A stretch of DNA of 64,000 nucleotides from Schwartzia succinivorans DSM 10502 (GCF_900129225.1 NZ_FQUG01000003.1:62001-126000); one strand, 5' to 3'. Shown: positions 20,523 through 29,270, counted from the first letter of the stretch. Made by a program: numbers and translations. Notes: generated by a model from the letters alone, not told the origin.

Positions 20523-22709
20523 TTGAAACTGAACATAAAACATCGCGTTTTGCTGTGGGGACTGTTTGCATCCCTGCTGACCTTCCTGTTGGCGGGCGCG
20601 ATTTATTTTTATTCTATGTCGGATACGAAGGATGCGTTTGCCAAACAGGGGGCGGCATTGGGGGACGATGTCGCGGAATCCGTAGGGCAGATTTCCGGGC
20701 AGGATGCAAAGGAACGTTTGCTGGCATCGGCTGTCCTCAAAGCGCGCCATATCGACCGTGAGCTCGTCCTTATCGGCGAGGATGTGGAATATATGGCGGA
20801 CCGGATGTCCATGCTTTTGACATCGCCAAACAGGTATCCTCCGAGAACTCTTCAAAGCACTCGGGACAGTGCAAGCATAACATCAGGAACACCTTATATC
20901 CATTTCAGCCCAACCCTTTCAAACGCACAAATAGAGAGTGATTTGGCGGAGGAAATCGAGACCGCCGGAAATATTGCCGACACTCTGAGCCTGATGAGCC
21001 GTTCCTACAGTGGCTATCGTTCCTGTTTTTTTGTCGTTTCGCGAAAAGGCTATTCGATTTATCTTGACATTACGGCGGACGGAAAAGGAAACGTGCTCCC
21101 CGACGGAGAGGCCCGCGAGGATATGCTCTCCGGCTTTGACCCTCGGGAACGGTCGTGGTATGAAATCGGACGAAACGCGAGCAATGCTACATACACTGCA
21201 CCTTATGCCGGTATCGACGGGCTTCTGAATATCAATTGCGTGGTTCCGTATTATGACGCGGACGGATTCGCCGGCGTTGCGGGTATCGTTTTTCCTATGG
21301 AGGAAGCGTATCGTCAGATTGCCGAATTTGTTACCGGCACGTCCGATATAGTGTTTGCTGTTGACCGTCGAGGCGAGGTGGCGTTTTCCTCTTTGGAGTC
21401 TGCCGTACTGACTGAGGCACTGGCAGACGCCGATGCCCGGGAGGCTGGAGAAGAATCATTTGCAGCGGCGATTAAGCGCATGACAGCCGGTGAAAGGGCT
21501 GTTGTGCCCGTCACCTTGAACGGAGAAGCGTATTATTTGGCATTCGCTCCTATGCCGTCCATCGGCTGGAGCTTTGGCACGCTGGTCAAAACGGACAAGG
21601 TAATGGCACCTGCCGTCGAAGCGCGGAAAAACATATTGGATTATACGAGTGAATTCCAGGCCACGCTGGAAGGCATCTTCGCAGATACCACCCGAAATGC
21701 TTTTATTGCCCTCGTGATAGCGGCATTGCTTCTCCTGATTGGAAGTGAAACGCTGGCAAGCCGCATTACGAATCCTATACGAAAGCTTGCCGACGGCGTG
21801 CGGACGATTGCAGGCGGCAATCTCGAATATAGGCTGGACGTTAAAACAGGCGATGAGATTGAGCTCCTCGCCAACAGCTTCAACAATATGACGGAAGAGC
21901 TCTCGGCGTATATGAAAAACCTGGAGCGCACCACCGCAGAAAAAGAACGTATTAAGACGGAGCTCGACCTGGCACGGAATATACAGGACGGTATGCTGCC
22001 GAAAGACTTTCCGCATCAAAAGGAATTTGATCTCATTGCGACGATGCACCCCGCAAAGGAGGTCGGCGGCGATTTTTATGATTTCTATTTCCTCGATGAA
22101 ACTCATCTGGCGGTGACGGTGGCAGATGTGTCAGACAAGGGGATTCCTGCGGCGCTTTTCATGGTCATTGCGAAAACTCTGCTGAAGGACAACACTGTAG
22201 GGGCTAAAAATCCCGAAAAGCTGTCGGAAGCCGTAGCAAAGACAAATGAAGCTCTCATCAGCAGTAATCAGGAGGGGATGTTCGTCACCGCCTTTTGCGG
22301 TATTCTTGACCTGAAAACAGGGGAATTCATATACGCGAACGCGGGACACAATCCGCCACTTATTCGTCATGGCACGGAATTTTCCTATTTCAAGAAGAGT
22401 CGGAACCTGGTGCTTGGCATTATGCCGGGAGAGGCATTTGAGACGGAAACGATTACTCTCGCTCCGGGCGATGCGATTTTCATATATACCGACGGCGTCA
22501 CCGAGGCGCTGGACACGAACTGCGAAATGTTCAGGGAAAACAGGCTGAAGGAGACGCTTGACAGCACGCCGGAAGGGTCTGATGCTGCCGGGTTGGTTAG
22601 TGCGGTCAAAACGACACTTGAAAGCTACACAGAAGGCACCGAACAGTCGGACGATATTACTATGCTTGCCCTCGTATATCACGGAAATAACGGGCCGAAG
22701 CCATCTTAA
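20523..22709 (+). CDS. membrane SpoIIE/RsbU-type PP2C phosphatase with Cache and HAMP
   Basis: A 728-residue sensor phosphatase. I chose the TTG at 20523, after GGAG, giving a short basic N-terminus before the first membrane segment; the frame stays open to 20442, with an ATG at 20472. It has a periplasmic dCache-like domain (DPRERSWYEIGR), a second membrane segment, a HAMP domain (SRITNPIRKLADGV), a coiled linker with LDLARNIQDGMLPKDF, and a C-terminal PP2C/SpoIIE domain with VGGDFYDF, VADVSDKG and IYTDGVTEA metal-binding motifs. Such enzymes dephosphorylate STAS anti-anti-sigma proteins. The STAS protein is the next gene, so it is the likely substrate. Confidence 0.93.
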   Translation: MKLNIKHRVLLWGLFASLLTFLLAGAIYFYSMSDTKDAFAKQGAALGDDVAESVGQISGQDAKERLLASAVLKARHIDRELVLIGEDVEYMADRMSMLLTSPNRYPPRTLQSTRDSASITSGTPYIHFSPTLSNAQIESDLAEEIETAGNIADTLSLMSRSYSGYRSCFFVVSRKGYSIYLDITADGKGNVLPDGEAREDMLSGFDPRERSWYEIGRNASNATYTAPYAGIDGLLNINCVVPYYDADGFAGVAGIVFPMEEAYRQIAEFVTGTSDIVFAVDRRGEVAFSSLESAVLTEALADADAREAGEESFAAAIKRMTAGERAVVPVTLNGEAYYLAFAPMPSIGWSFGTLVKTDKVMAPAVEARKNILDYTSEFQATLEGIFADTTRNAFIALVIAALLLLIGSETLASRITNPIRKLADGVRTIAGGNLEYRLDVKTGDEIELLANSFNNMTEELSAYMKNLERTTAEKERIKTELDLARNIQDGMLPKDFPHQKEFDLIATMHPAKEVGGDFYDFYFLDETHLAVTVADVSDKGIPAALFMVIAKTLLKDNTVGAKNPEKLSEAVAKTNEALISSNQEGMFVTAFCGILDLKTGEFIYANAGHNPPLIRHGTEFSYFKKSRNLVLGIMPGEAFETETITLAPGDAIFIYTDGVTEALDTNCEMFRENRLKETLDSTPEGSDAAGLVSAVKTTLESYTEGTEQSDDITMLALVYHGNNGPKPS

Positions 22710-22785
22710 ACGGTCAGCACCTGAATATTTTGAGCACTTTCACTATTGAAGACATTGTAAAGGGACAAAAAACGGAGGTATATTC

Positions 22786-24390
22786 ATGGATATCAGTATT
22801 ACGAAAAAAATTGATGGGGAGACGCTTACGCTGTTTTTGACGGGGCGGTTGGACAAACTCACGGGGCCAACGTTCGACGCGGAATTTCGCGCTTCAATCC
22901 CCGGATTCAAAGAGACCGTGCTGGATGTTTCAGGGCTTGAGTATCTTTCCTCTGCAGGACTCCGTTCATTGATTACGGCAAACAATCAAATGAAAAAGCA
23001 GGGCGGTGGCCTGACGGTCAAAAATCCGACGCCTGATGTGATGGACATATTCGAGATGACGAATTTCGGGCGGCTGCTCCGGATTGTAAAGGACGAGTAT
23101 GGCGGGCAGGGCGAAGAGAAGCCCCCGCAATATTATCCATTGCGTCCAATTCAGCGTTGGCTGGTCGATACCCATTTCCAAAAAGCGAACTCGACGATGA
23201 TGAACATCGGTGCTTTGGTGCGGCTTGATGCATCTATCGATATGGAGCGCATGGCAGATGCACTGAATGATATCCTGTCTTCCTATGATATCTTCCGCTG
23301 CCGTTTGCTGTTCCACCCGGAAACGGGAGAGGTCTGCCAGCGCTTCGACGGAGAAGTGGCACGGGTATATGTGGAAACGCTTTCTGACGAGGCTTTTGAA
23401 AAACGTAAACTTGACCTCAAGGAACCATATTCAATTATTGACCGTCCGCTCTATCGGGTGCACCTGATGGAGACTCCATCAGGAAAATATATTTACGCGG
23501 ACTTTTATCATGCCACAGTGGATGGCATGGCAGTCGCACTGATTTTTTGGCGTGAACTCGACAAACGCTATGTGCGTGGAATGGAGAACGCTATTGCACG
23601 AAAGGCGCCGAGCTACGCGGAATATGTCCTCGCAGAGTCTAAGATTTCACCGGAAGATTTGGAGGAAGGGCACGCTTACTGGCGAAAAACGCTTGACGGC
23701 TTTGATGAGAATAAGCACCTGCCTCCGGCTGATGTCGAAAACGCAGGAGCATGGAAGAAAAACGAGTTTGAAATGCCGTTGAAAACCGCAATTGCCAAAG
23801 ACTTTTTCAAGGGAAAAGATTTTACGGAAAACACCTTTTTTATGGCGGCGGCGATGCTTGCGATGGCGAAATCCGCAGGGGTTCGCGAGTCCATCATGAG
23901 CTGGGTGCACAACGGGCGAATGAACGCTGCAGAGCGTCGCCTGCTGGGACTTATGCTGAATCAGATTCCTATTCGCTGGGATTTCGAGGACGGGCTTACT
24001 GTCGATGCGTTCCTACGCGGACTGGAAGCGCGGATTGCGGAAGGAATGAAATATGTCAAAAGTTTGGATGTAGTGTATAACGAGGGGCTCGAAGACCTGT
24101 GTGCTACATTCATATTCCAAAAGGGCACCACGGGACGGCGTGGCAGTGCGCGTCTCGGAGGCACGGAAGCCGTGTACGAGGAGATGCCTGAAAACGAATG
24201 GTCGGCGGCGGAAAATACGCTGGACATCGAACTTAATGCCCGTACCGACGGGACGTTTTCATTGGTGATGAATTATGATGCCAGCCGCTACTCCGTAGAT
24301 GCCATGCACCGATTCGCCCGGACGGTGGACGAAATGATAGGGGCGCTCACGGATGGGAATCGGAACGTAACGGAACTTTTAAAAGCGTGA
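22786..24390 (+). CDS. STAS domain fused to condensation-type acyltransferase domain
   Basis: A 534-residue two-domain protein. Residues 1-105 are a STAS anti-anti-sigma-like domain with the phospho-acceptor region EYLSSAGLR (Ser55/Ser56). From about residue 113 (YYPLRPIQRWLVD) to the end is an NRPS-type condensation domain: the HHxxxDG motif reads YHATVDG, keeping the catalytic His242 and Asp246 but with Tyr for the first His, and RLLGLMLNQIPIRW matches the later N-x-x-P-x-R motif. It sits between a SpoIIE-type phosphatase and a MATE-kinase-like fusion. I infer that phosphorylation of the STAS part controls acyl transfer or binding. No carrier protein gene is visible nearby. Confidence 0.85.
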   Translation: MDISITKKIDGETLTLFLTGRLDKLTGPTFDAEFRASIPGFKETVLDVSGLEYLSSAGLRSLITANNQMKKQGGGLTVKNPTPDVMDIFEMTNFGRLLRIVKDEYGGQGEEKPPQYYPLRPIQRWLVDTHFQKANSTMMNIGALVRLDASIDMERMADALNDILSSYDIFRCRLLFHPETGEVCQRFDGEVARVYVETLSDEAFEKRKLDLKEPYSIIDRPLYRVHLMETPSGKYIYADFYHATVDGMAVALIFWRELDKRYVRGMENAIARKAPSYAEYVLAESKISPEDLEEGHAYWRKTLDGFDENKHLPPADVENAGAWKKNEFEMPLKTAIAKDFFKGKDFTENTFFMAAAMLAMAKSAGVRESIMSWVHNGRMNAAERRLLGLMLNQIPIRWDFEDGLTVDAFLRGLEARIAEGMKYVKSLDVVYNEGLEDLCATFIFQKGTTGRRGSARLGGTEAVYEEMPENEWSAAENTLDIELNARTDGTFSLVMNYDASRYSVDAMHRFARTVDEMIGALTDGNRNVTELLKA

Positions 24391-24399
24391 GGATGGCCT

Positions 24400-24471
24400 A
24401 TGCACAATAAAACTTGCAGCGCGATTTGTATTCTTGGTCATCTGCTGATGGCTTTCGGAGCGATAGTGTAA
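24400..24471 (+). CDS. possible 23-residue hydrophobic peptide
   Basis: A short ORF reading MHNKTCSAICILGHLLMAFGAIV. It begins 10 bases after the STAS-condensation stop behind a GGATGG sequence, and its TAA overlaps the ATG of the MATE fusion (TAATG). It may be a coupling leader or a small membrane peptide. The evidence is position and reading frame only. Confidence 0.35.
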   Translation: MHNKTCSAICILGHLLMAFGAIV

Positions 24472-26246
24472 TGGAAAATTATTCGTCGCTTTCGGCGTAT
24501 TTTACCCGAAAAATGTTCCTTCGGGCAGTATTGCCAGCCCCTTTGGCAGGCATTGGGCTGGCACTGGCTGAAATGGGTGATACCATTCTGATCGGTCACG
24601 CTATCGGTATGGACGGTATTGCCGCCATTGCTTATATTTCCCCACTTTTTCTGCTGGCGACCTTTTTCGTTTTTGGCCTATCAATGGGCGGCGCGGTGGT
24701 TTTTTCGACGCTGATGCACGAGGGGGAAAAGAAACAGGCACTGGCAATCTTTAACTTTTTCATGCGCCTCTCCTGCGTCATCGGCTTTGGCATCATGGCG
24801 GCGGGGCTTTTCATGGGGGACAGCCTGCTTTATATACTGGGCGCGACACCTGATGAGGGTGTCGTGTTCGATATGGCGAAAAGCTATGTGTTCTACATTC
24901 TTCTGGGGATTCCCTTTCAGATTCTGCTGGGCGTGGTGACGGCATATCTTCGGAACGACAATGCCAATGCGTTTTCCGTTGCGCTACAGACGGCGGCTGG
25001 CGTCGGCAACCTTATTCTCAGCGCGATTCTGCTGCTCTTTTTCGATTGGGGTGTTGCAGGATGCAGCTTCGGCTTCTTCGCTTCAAACGCGGTTGCGTTT
25101 CTCATCGGTTTCCTCTATCTCTTCCTGGGGAAAGGGGAACTCAGAATTCAGCGTGAAACCGCTTCCTTTGCCGATGCGGTTAAGCCGCTGCGGCTTGGCT
25201 TTGCAACCTCCTTTGAATACATTTTCGGAGCGATATTTGCTCTTGTTTCCCTTCATATTCTGACGAATCTGGCGGGCACTGAGGGAGCGGCGATTTTTAA
25301 TATCGTAGAAAATCTGTCGCAGCTTTTCATCTTCATGTACGAACTCATCGGAAAGACGGCACAGCCCATTTTTTCAACGTTTTTCTCGGAATGTAATTTT
25401 CGCGAGCTGCACCGTATGTTCAGGTACTGCCTCGTCTATTCGCTGGCGGTGGGCGCCGTTGCAACTATAGCCGCGATTATCTATCCTGAAATCGTGGACC
25501 TGTTATTCGGGCTTGAGGACATAAGGGACGCGGCGGCGGCCTATTACGCGGTGCGGGTATTTTGTATCGGGGCGATTTTCATGGGCGTATGTCTCCTGCT
25601 GCAAAATTACTTCCAGTCAGAGGAGGATGAGCAGGGCGCATTTCTCGTCGTTTTTTTGCGGCGGATGGGCATAGGCGTTGTCTTGGCACTGGTTCTGTCC
25701 CGTTTTGGACTTGATGCCTTTTGGATGGTGTACCCGCTCTCCGAGCTTCTGACGCTGCTGGCTGTTATCGTTTACAAACGCTGCCATGGCGAACGGACGA
25801 ACATCGACCCTGCGCGGGTATATGCCTCCGCTTTTTACGGCAACGCCAAAAACGTCGTCGAGCATCTGGATGCCATTGACGCTTTCGCAGCCCACTGGGG
25901 TGCCGACAAGCACAAGCGGTTTTTGCTTCGCATGGCTTTGGATGAAATATCGGGCCTCATCAACGAACGCGCCACACGCCGCGCCAATACGAACGTCCTG
26001 CTGCAGCTTACGCTGATTGCCAAAGAAACTACCGGAATGCAAAGTCCCGAATTTGAGATTCACCTTCGGGACGACGCGAAAAATTTTGACCCATTCCTGA
26101 TTCCCGTAGGGCCGATTTCTGTCGTGCCGGAGCGGACGGAGGATTTGGACGTGGAGGCACTCGGCATGTACTTTGTCCGAAGCCGCGTTCATAGCTTTTT
26201 CTTCAGAAACTACCAAGGCTTCAATACGACAATGATGGTGATATGA
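24471..26246 (+). CDS. MATE-family transporter fused to RsbW-like ATPase domain
   Basis: A 591-residue fusion starting at ATG 24471 behind GGAG. Residues about 10-440 are a MATE/polysaccharide flippase-type transporter with twelve or so hydrophobic segments (LPAPLAGIGLALAEMGDTILIGHAIG at the start of the core). Residues about 455-591 resemble the histidine-kinase-like ATPase of anti-sigma kinases: LLRMALDEISGLINERA corresponds to the N box, LRDDAKNFDPF to the G1 box, and LGMYFVRSRVHSFFFRNYQGFNTTMMVI to the terminal strands. The N box lacks the usual Asn, so kinase activity is doubtful. Together with the two upstream genes it completes a partner-switching trio. Confidence 0.85.
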   Translation: MENYSSLSAYFTRKMFLRAVLPAPLAGIGLALAEMGDTILIGHAIGMDGIAAIAYISPLFLLATFFVFGLSMGGAVVFSTLMHEGEKKQALAIFNFFMRLSCVIGFGIMAAGLFMGDSLLYILGATPDEGVVFDMAKSYVFYILLGIPFQILLGVVTAYLRNDNANAFSVALQTAAGVGNLILSAILLLFFDWGVAGCSFGFFASNAVAFLIGFLYLFLGKGELRIQRETASFADAVKPLRLGFATSFEYIFGAIFALVSLHILTNLAGTEGAAIFNIVENLSQLFIFMYELIGKTAQPIFSTFFSECNFRELHRMFRYCLVYSLAVGAVATIAAIIYPEIVDLLFGLEDIRDAAAAYYAVRVFCIGAIFMGVCLLLQNYFQSEEDEQGAFLVVFLRRMGIGVVLALVLSRFGLDAFWMVYPLSELLTLLAVIVYKRCHGERTNIDPARVYASAFYGNAKNVVEHLDAIDAFAAHWGADKHKRFLLRMALDEISGLINERATRRANTNVLLQLTLIAKETTGMQSPEFEIHLRDDAKNFDPFLIPVGPISVVPERTEDLDVEALGMYFVRSRVHSFFFRNYQGFNTTMMVI

Positions 26247-26271
26247 GCGGGTTAAAAAATAAAGCTTTTTA

Positions 26272-26430
26272 ATGCTTGATATAGCAATTAAAGTTGCAAA
26301 AAAGATTGAGGACAGAGTTGAAAATGTCGGTTTGAACAAAACAGAAAAAGCTGTACTTGGATTGTTGATTGCTTTGATGGAATGCTCCCCGCATGGACTA
26401 TTGGCACAGCCCCCAATGCCGCACTTGTAA
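26272..26430 (+). pseudogene. short chimeric ORF at the IS remnant junction
   Basis: A 52-codon ORF starting MLDIAIKVAKKIEDRVENVG and running into IS-derived sequence in another frame from about 26373. The first 36 codons look like real coding sequence (Lys/Glu/Leu helix), the rest is out-of-frame transposase DNA. It is probably a gene cut by the insertion. Family not recognised. Confidence 0.4.
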
Positions 26431-26786
26431 ACAGCATGTTGTATAAAGCCATAGCAACCCTGTCGAAAGAAAAACATCCCTTAGTTCATTCAGACCGTGG
26501 CTGCCATTATCGTTGACCAGGATGGATTGAACGTATGGAAACCCGAAAACTTACCTGTTCAATGTCGAAAAAGGGATATTCCCCTGATAATTCAGCATGT
26601 GAGGGCCTGTTTGGCAGGCTGAAGAATGAAATGTTCTACAACAGGGATTGGAAAGGTGTAAGCATACCGGAATTCATAGATGTCCTCAATGAATATCTTG
26701 TTTGGTATAACGAGAAGAGGATTAAAGTGTCACTTGGAAATATGAGTCCCGTAGAGTATAGACAAAGTCTTGGATTAGTCGTATAA
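26373..26786 (+). pseudogene. IS3-family transposase OrfB remnant
   Basis: C-terminal part of an IS150-like integrase-type transposase: FDGMLPAWTIGTAPNAALVN, HSDRGCHYR, then after an in-frame TGA at 26514 the frame continues as PGWIERM, SMSKKGYSPDNSACEG, FGRLKNEMFY, LNEYLVWYNEKRIK, LGNMSPVEYR. The TGA replaces what should be a Trp codon. HSDRG and the DNSACEGFFG-type Glu region are the second and third acidic DDE positions. The N-terminal half and OrfA are missing, so the copy cannot move by itself. Confidence 0.9.
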
Positions 26787-26817
26787 ACTGTCCAAGAAAA
26801 TGTCCGCACCCCCCTAT
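26787..26817 (+). mobile_element. right terminal sequence of the IS3-family remnant
   Basis: CTGTCCAAGAAAATGTCCGCACCCCCC follows the transposase stop and has the look of an IS150-like right inverted repeat. The left end is not present in the strip before 26373. Confidence 0.55.
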
Positions 26818-26822
26818 AAAAT

Positions 26823-26864
26823 TTGACAACCTAATGTTGTACTTTTTTATATTGGCATTATAAT
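26823..26864 (+). promoter_or_regulatory. promoter with inverted-repeat operator upstream of the AAA gene
   Basis: GACAAC-CTAAT-GTTGTA forms an inverted repeat that overlaps TTGTAC (26837-26842), 16 bases before TATAAT (26859-26864). Nearly the same sequence lies at 37523-37566 before hsdM, including TATATTGGCATTATAATT. Confidence 0.65.
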
Positions 26865-26977
26865 TCGTACAGAGGGACACCTCACAACAGAAGCGAGAGT
26901 TTATGACTTTGGAATTCGCATGAAGAGGTTTCTAACAAGCGGGATAAAAGCGGTGAAACTATTGGAGAGAAATAGAA

Positions 26978-27697
26978 ATGAATAAGGATTTATTTCTTCA
27001 AAAAGCAACTATTGACTGGAAGAAGATTGACGAGAACAGCTATCTTCATGATATTCTCGCGATTAGCAAGATTAAAAGTCTTTCATTCAATAGTCCTGTA
27101 ACATTTTTCGTAGGGGAAAATGGAAGTGGAAAATCCACAATGCTTGAGGCAATTGCTATAGCAGCTGGGTTTAACCCCGAAGGTGGAACAAAAAATTATT
27201 TTTTTTCAACTTATGATTCTCATTCTGAACTCTGTGATGCAATCCACTTAACGCGTGGTTTACGGAGAGAAAAATGGGGCTATTTCTTTCGTGCAGAGAG
27301 CTTTTATAACGTAGCGACGAAAGAGGAAGAATATAGTAGGCTTGGTGGGGTACCACGATGTTACCATGAAAAATCGCATGGGGAAAGTTTTTTTGCCCTG
27401 GCGGAAGATAATTTTCGTCCCAATGGTCTCTATTTTCTCGATGAACCTGAGGCAGCACTTTCGCCACAGCGACAGCTTGCATATCTACGGAAAATATATC
27501 TCTGCGCTCAAAGAGGGGCTCAGTTCGTAGTTGTTAGTCATTCTCCGATTTTGCTTGGATTGCCTGGTGCTGAGATTTTGGTTTTTGATGACAATAAACC
27601 CCATCGGTGCTCTTATGAGCAGACAGACAGCTATGCTGTGACATCACTGTTTATTAATCATCGTGAACGGTTGTTGCGTGATTTGTTGGATGAATAA
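26978..27697 (+). CDS. small AAA/ABC-type ATPase
   Basis: A 239-residue single-domain ATPase of the OLD/SMC-like AAA group. Walker A is GENGSGKS at residues 46-53, the signature-like SHGESFFAL lies near 133-141, Walker B is YFLDEPEAALSP near 152-163, and the switch His is in VVSHSPILLG. The size and layout match stand-alone AAA_21 ATPases seen in bacterial defence and mobile contexts. A GIY-YIG protein follows after about 60 bases. It starts after GGAGAG. The biological role is unknown. Confidence 0.85.
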   Translation: MNKDLFLQKATIDWKKIDENSYLHDILAISKIKSLSFNSPVTFFVGENGSGKSTMLEAIAIAAGFNPEGGTKNYFFSTYDSHSELCDAIHLTRGLRREKWGYFFRAESFYNVATKEEEYSRLGGVPRCYHEKSHGESFFALAEDNFRPNGLYFLDEPEAALSPQRQLAYLRKIYLCAQRGAQFVVVSHSPILLGLPGAEILVFDDNKPHRCSYEQTDSYAVTSLFINHRERLLRDLLDE

Positions 27698-27757
27698 CTG
27701 ATATGGAGAATTTTATAATTGTAATAAGAACGGTGCTGATTAAGGCAGGTGTGTAAT

Positions 27758-28357
27758 GTGGAAAAGGGATTCATTTATATCATGACAAATCCTGCATTAA
27801 GGGATATGGTCAAGATTGGATATGCAGCGGATGTGGAGAAGCGACGGAAGCAGCTTTCTTCGACAGGTCTTCCATATGATTACGAGGTTTATGCTACATA
27901 TGAAACCTCAGGGAATCTGGAAGATTTGAAGCTTCATAAAATGATTGACAAGCTTAATCCTGATTTGCGTGTTGTTTCCAATAAAGAGTTCTTTGTGATG
28001 ACTCCACAAGAGGCATACGAATTGTTAGAGAATATAGCAACTATCAGTGGTACAATGGACAAGTTGAAGAAGATTAAGGTTGATGAGACAAAGAAACAGA
28101 CTGTAAAGAAGCCAGCTGTGAATTTTGCAAAATGTGGTATTCCTGTCGGGGCAGAACTTGTTTTCACGGAAGATCCAACTGTTAAGGTAACAGTTATCAG
28201 TGACCGTAAAGTCCAATGGAATGAAGAGGAGACATCTTTGTCAGCTGTGGCTGCTCTGTTAAAGCATTCAAAAGCAATACAGGGTTCTGCTTTTTTTACT
28301 TATAACGGAAAATTGATAACCAAGATTGCTGAGGAAACTCAGTGGAATGATTATTGA
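27758..28357 (+). CDS. GIY-YIG (T5orf172-type) nuclease-fold protein
   Basis: A 199-residue protein. I use the GTG at 27758, behind AAGGCAGG; an in-frame GTG at 27749 is too close to that site. Residues about 4-95 are a GIY-YIG/T5orf172 domain: GFIYIMTNPALRDMVKIG, then DVEKRRKQLSSTGLP. The C-terminal part from about 125 (FAKCGIPVGAELVF, then AVAALLK) resembles the small DNA-binding-like RAMA/DUF4357-type module often attached to methylases and nucleases. It may be a nicking nuclease, and it lies directly after the AAA ATPase. Activity is inferred from family only. Confidence 0.8.
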   Translation: MEKGFIYIMTNPALRDMVKIGYAADVEKRRKQLSSTGLPYDYEVYATYETSGNLEDLKLHKMIDKLNPDLRVVSNKEFFVMTPQEAYELLENIATISGTMDKLKKIKVDETKKQTVKKPAVNFAKCGIPVGAELVFTEDPTVKVTVISDRKVQWNEEETSLSAVAALLKHSKAIQGSAFFTYNGKLITKIAEETQWNDY

Positions 28358-28576
28358 TAATTATAGAGCAATTTTCGTATACCGAAATCAGGGGCAGCGA
28401 CTATCATATTACCGTTCATTTGTGACGGATAAGTAGCCGTTGATTTTCATTATCTGCAACAATATTGTAAAGACAGAAGACTATTGCACTGATTGTATTT
28501 ATTCGTTTGTAAGCTTACTGTATGAATTTGAAATACTCATTTTTTAACGAACGTTAATTTTGAGATATACAGCAAT

Positions 28577-28603
28577 AAAAAAGATGGGATTCATCATCCC
28601 ATC
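28577..28603 (-). terminator. intrinsic terminator of the antitoxin gene
   Basis: GATGGGAT and ATCCCATC arms with a 5-base loop; on the minus strand they are followed by a T run (A-rich at 28575-28582). Confidence 0.8.
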
Positions 28604-28611
28604 TGCAGAAA

Positions 28612-28917
28612 TCAGTATGCTATGGATAACTTGTTTTTTTGAAGCAGGCTAAGTAGTCTGCTGCTTGGGCCAGAAGGCTTGTTGCGACCGGTTTCCCATG
28701 CTTCAACTGTTCTGGTGGATACACCAAGCCATTTTGCGAACAGAGATTGTGTCAGGCCTGTACTTTTTCTAATTTCTTTTATTGTGTCTGCACTATAGTC
28801 AACAAGCGGTTCTATCTCTATGGAGATGGTTTCTGATTTTAAGATTTTGTTTCCGGATTTGGCATCAGCAATTGCTTCATCCAAGGCTGCGGACAAAATA
28901 TCAAATTCCTTACTCAT
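28612..28917 (-). CDS. HigA-type helix-turn-helix antitoxin
   Basis: A 101-residue protein with a C-terminal Xre-type helix-turn-helix (TIKEIRKSTGLTQSLFAKWLGVSTRTVEAWETGRNKPSG), the pattern of HigA/NadS antitoxins that follow a RelE/HigB toxin. The N-terminal half is short and acidic. Its ATG overlaps the stop codon of the toxin fragment upstream, the usual toxin-first order. Because the toxin is truncated, this may be an orphan antitoxin or regulator. Confidence 0.88.
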   Translation of the reverse strand: MSKEFDILSAALDEAIADAKSGNKILKSETISIEIEPLVDYSADTIKEIRKSTGLTQSLFAKWLGVSTRTVEAWETGRNKPSGPSSRLLSLLQKNKLSIAY

Positions 28918-29063
28918 GGTATCACTCCTCGCATTACTGGCCCAGTTTTGGGATTGGACAAAAGGTCACGCTGTAGACGACGTAAGTCGTCATCCTTGAG
29001 CTTTAAATTTGCCCATTCCTTCTCAAAACCTGTTCCAAGTATAAATTTGCGTTTTATAAGCAT
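28914..29063 (-). pseudogene. truncated HigB/RelE-family toxin
   Basis: A 49-residue ORF that reads like the first half of a HigB-type mRNA interferase: FILGTGFEKEWANLKL, DDDLRRLQRDLLSNPKTGPVMRG, then VIP and a stop. Full toxins continue with TGGLRK and about 60 more residues carrying the catalytic basic positions. These are absent, so it is very likely inactive. The end overlaps the antitoxin start by 3 bases. Confidence 0.75.
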
Positions 29064-29147
29064 GAAACGACTTCTCCTGAGGGATTAGTTTTATTCTGAT
29101 GTCATTATACTACGATTTAATGGTAGTTTTCAACAAGAAGGTTCCAC

Positions 29148-29270
29148 ATGGTGAAAATTTACGGTTATGCCCGAATCAGCAGAAAAGAGCAGTCTATTGA
29201 CCGTCAGATCAGAAACATAACAGTAGCATGTCCAGATGTCCATATTGTGCAGGCGGCATATTTTTTATAA
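29148..29270 (+). pseudogene. truncated serine recombinase (resolvase) N-terminus
   Basis: A 40-codon ORF beginning MVKIYGYARISRKEQSIDRQ, the start of a resolvase/invertase catalytic domain with the expected Ser in the YARIS motif. It stops after VQAAYFL; the rest of the catalytic domain and the DNA-binding domain are missing. Confidence 0.75.
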
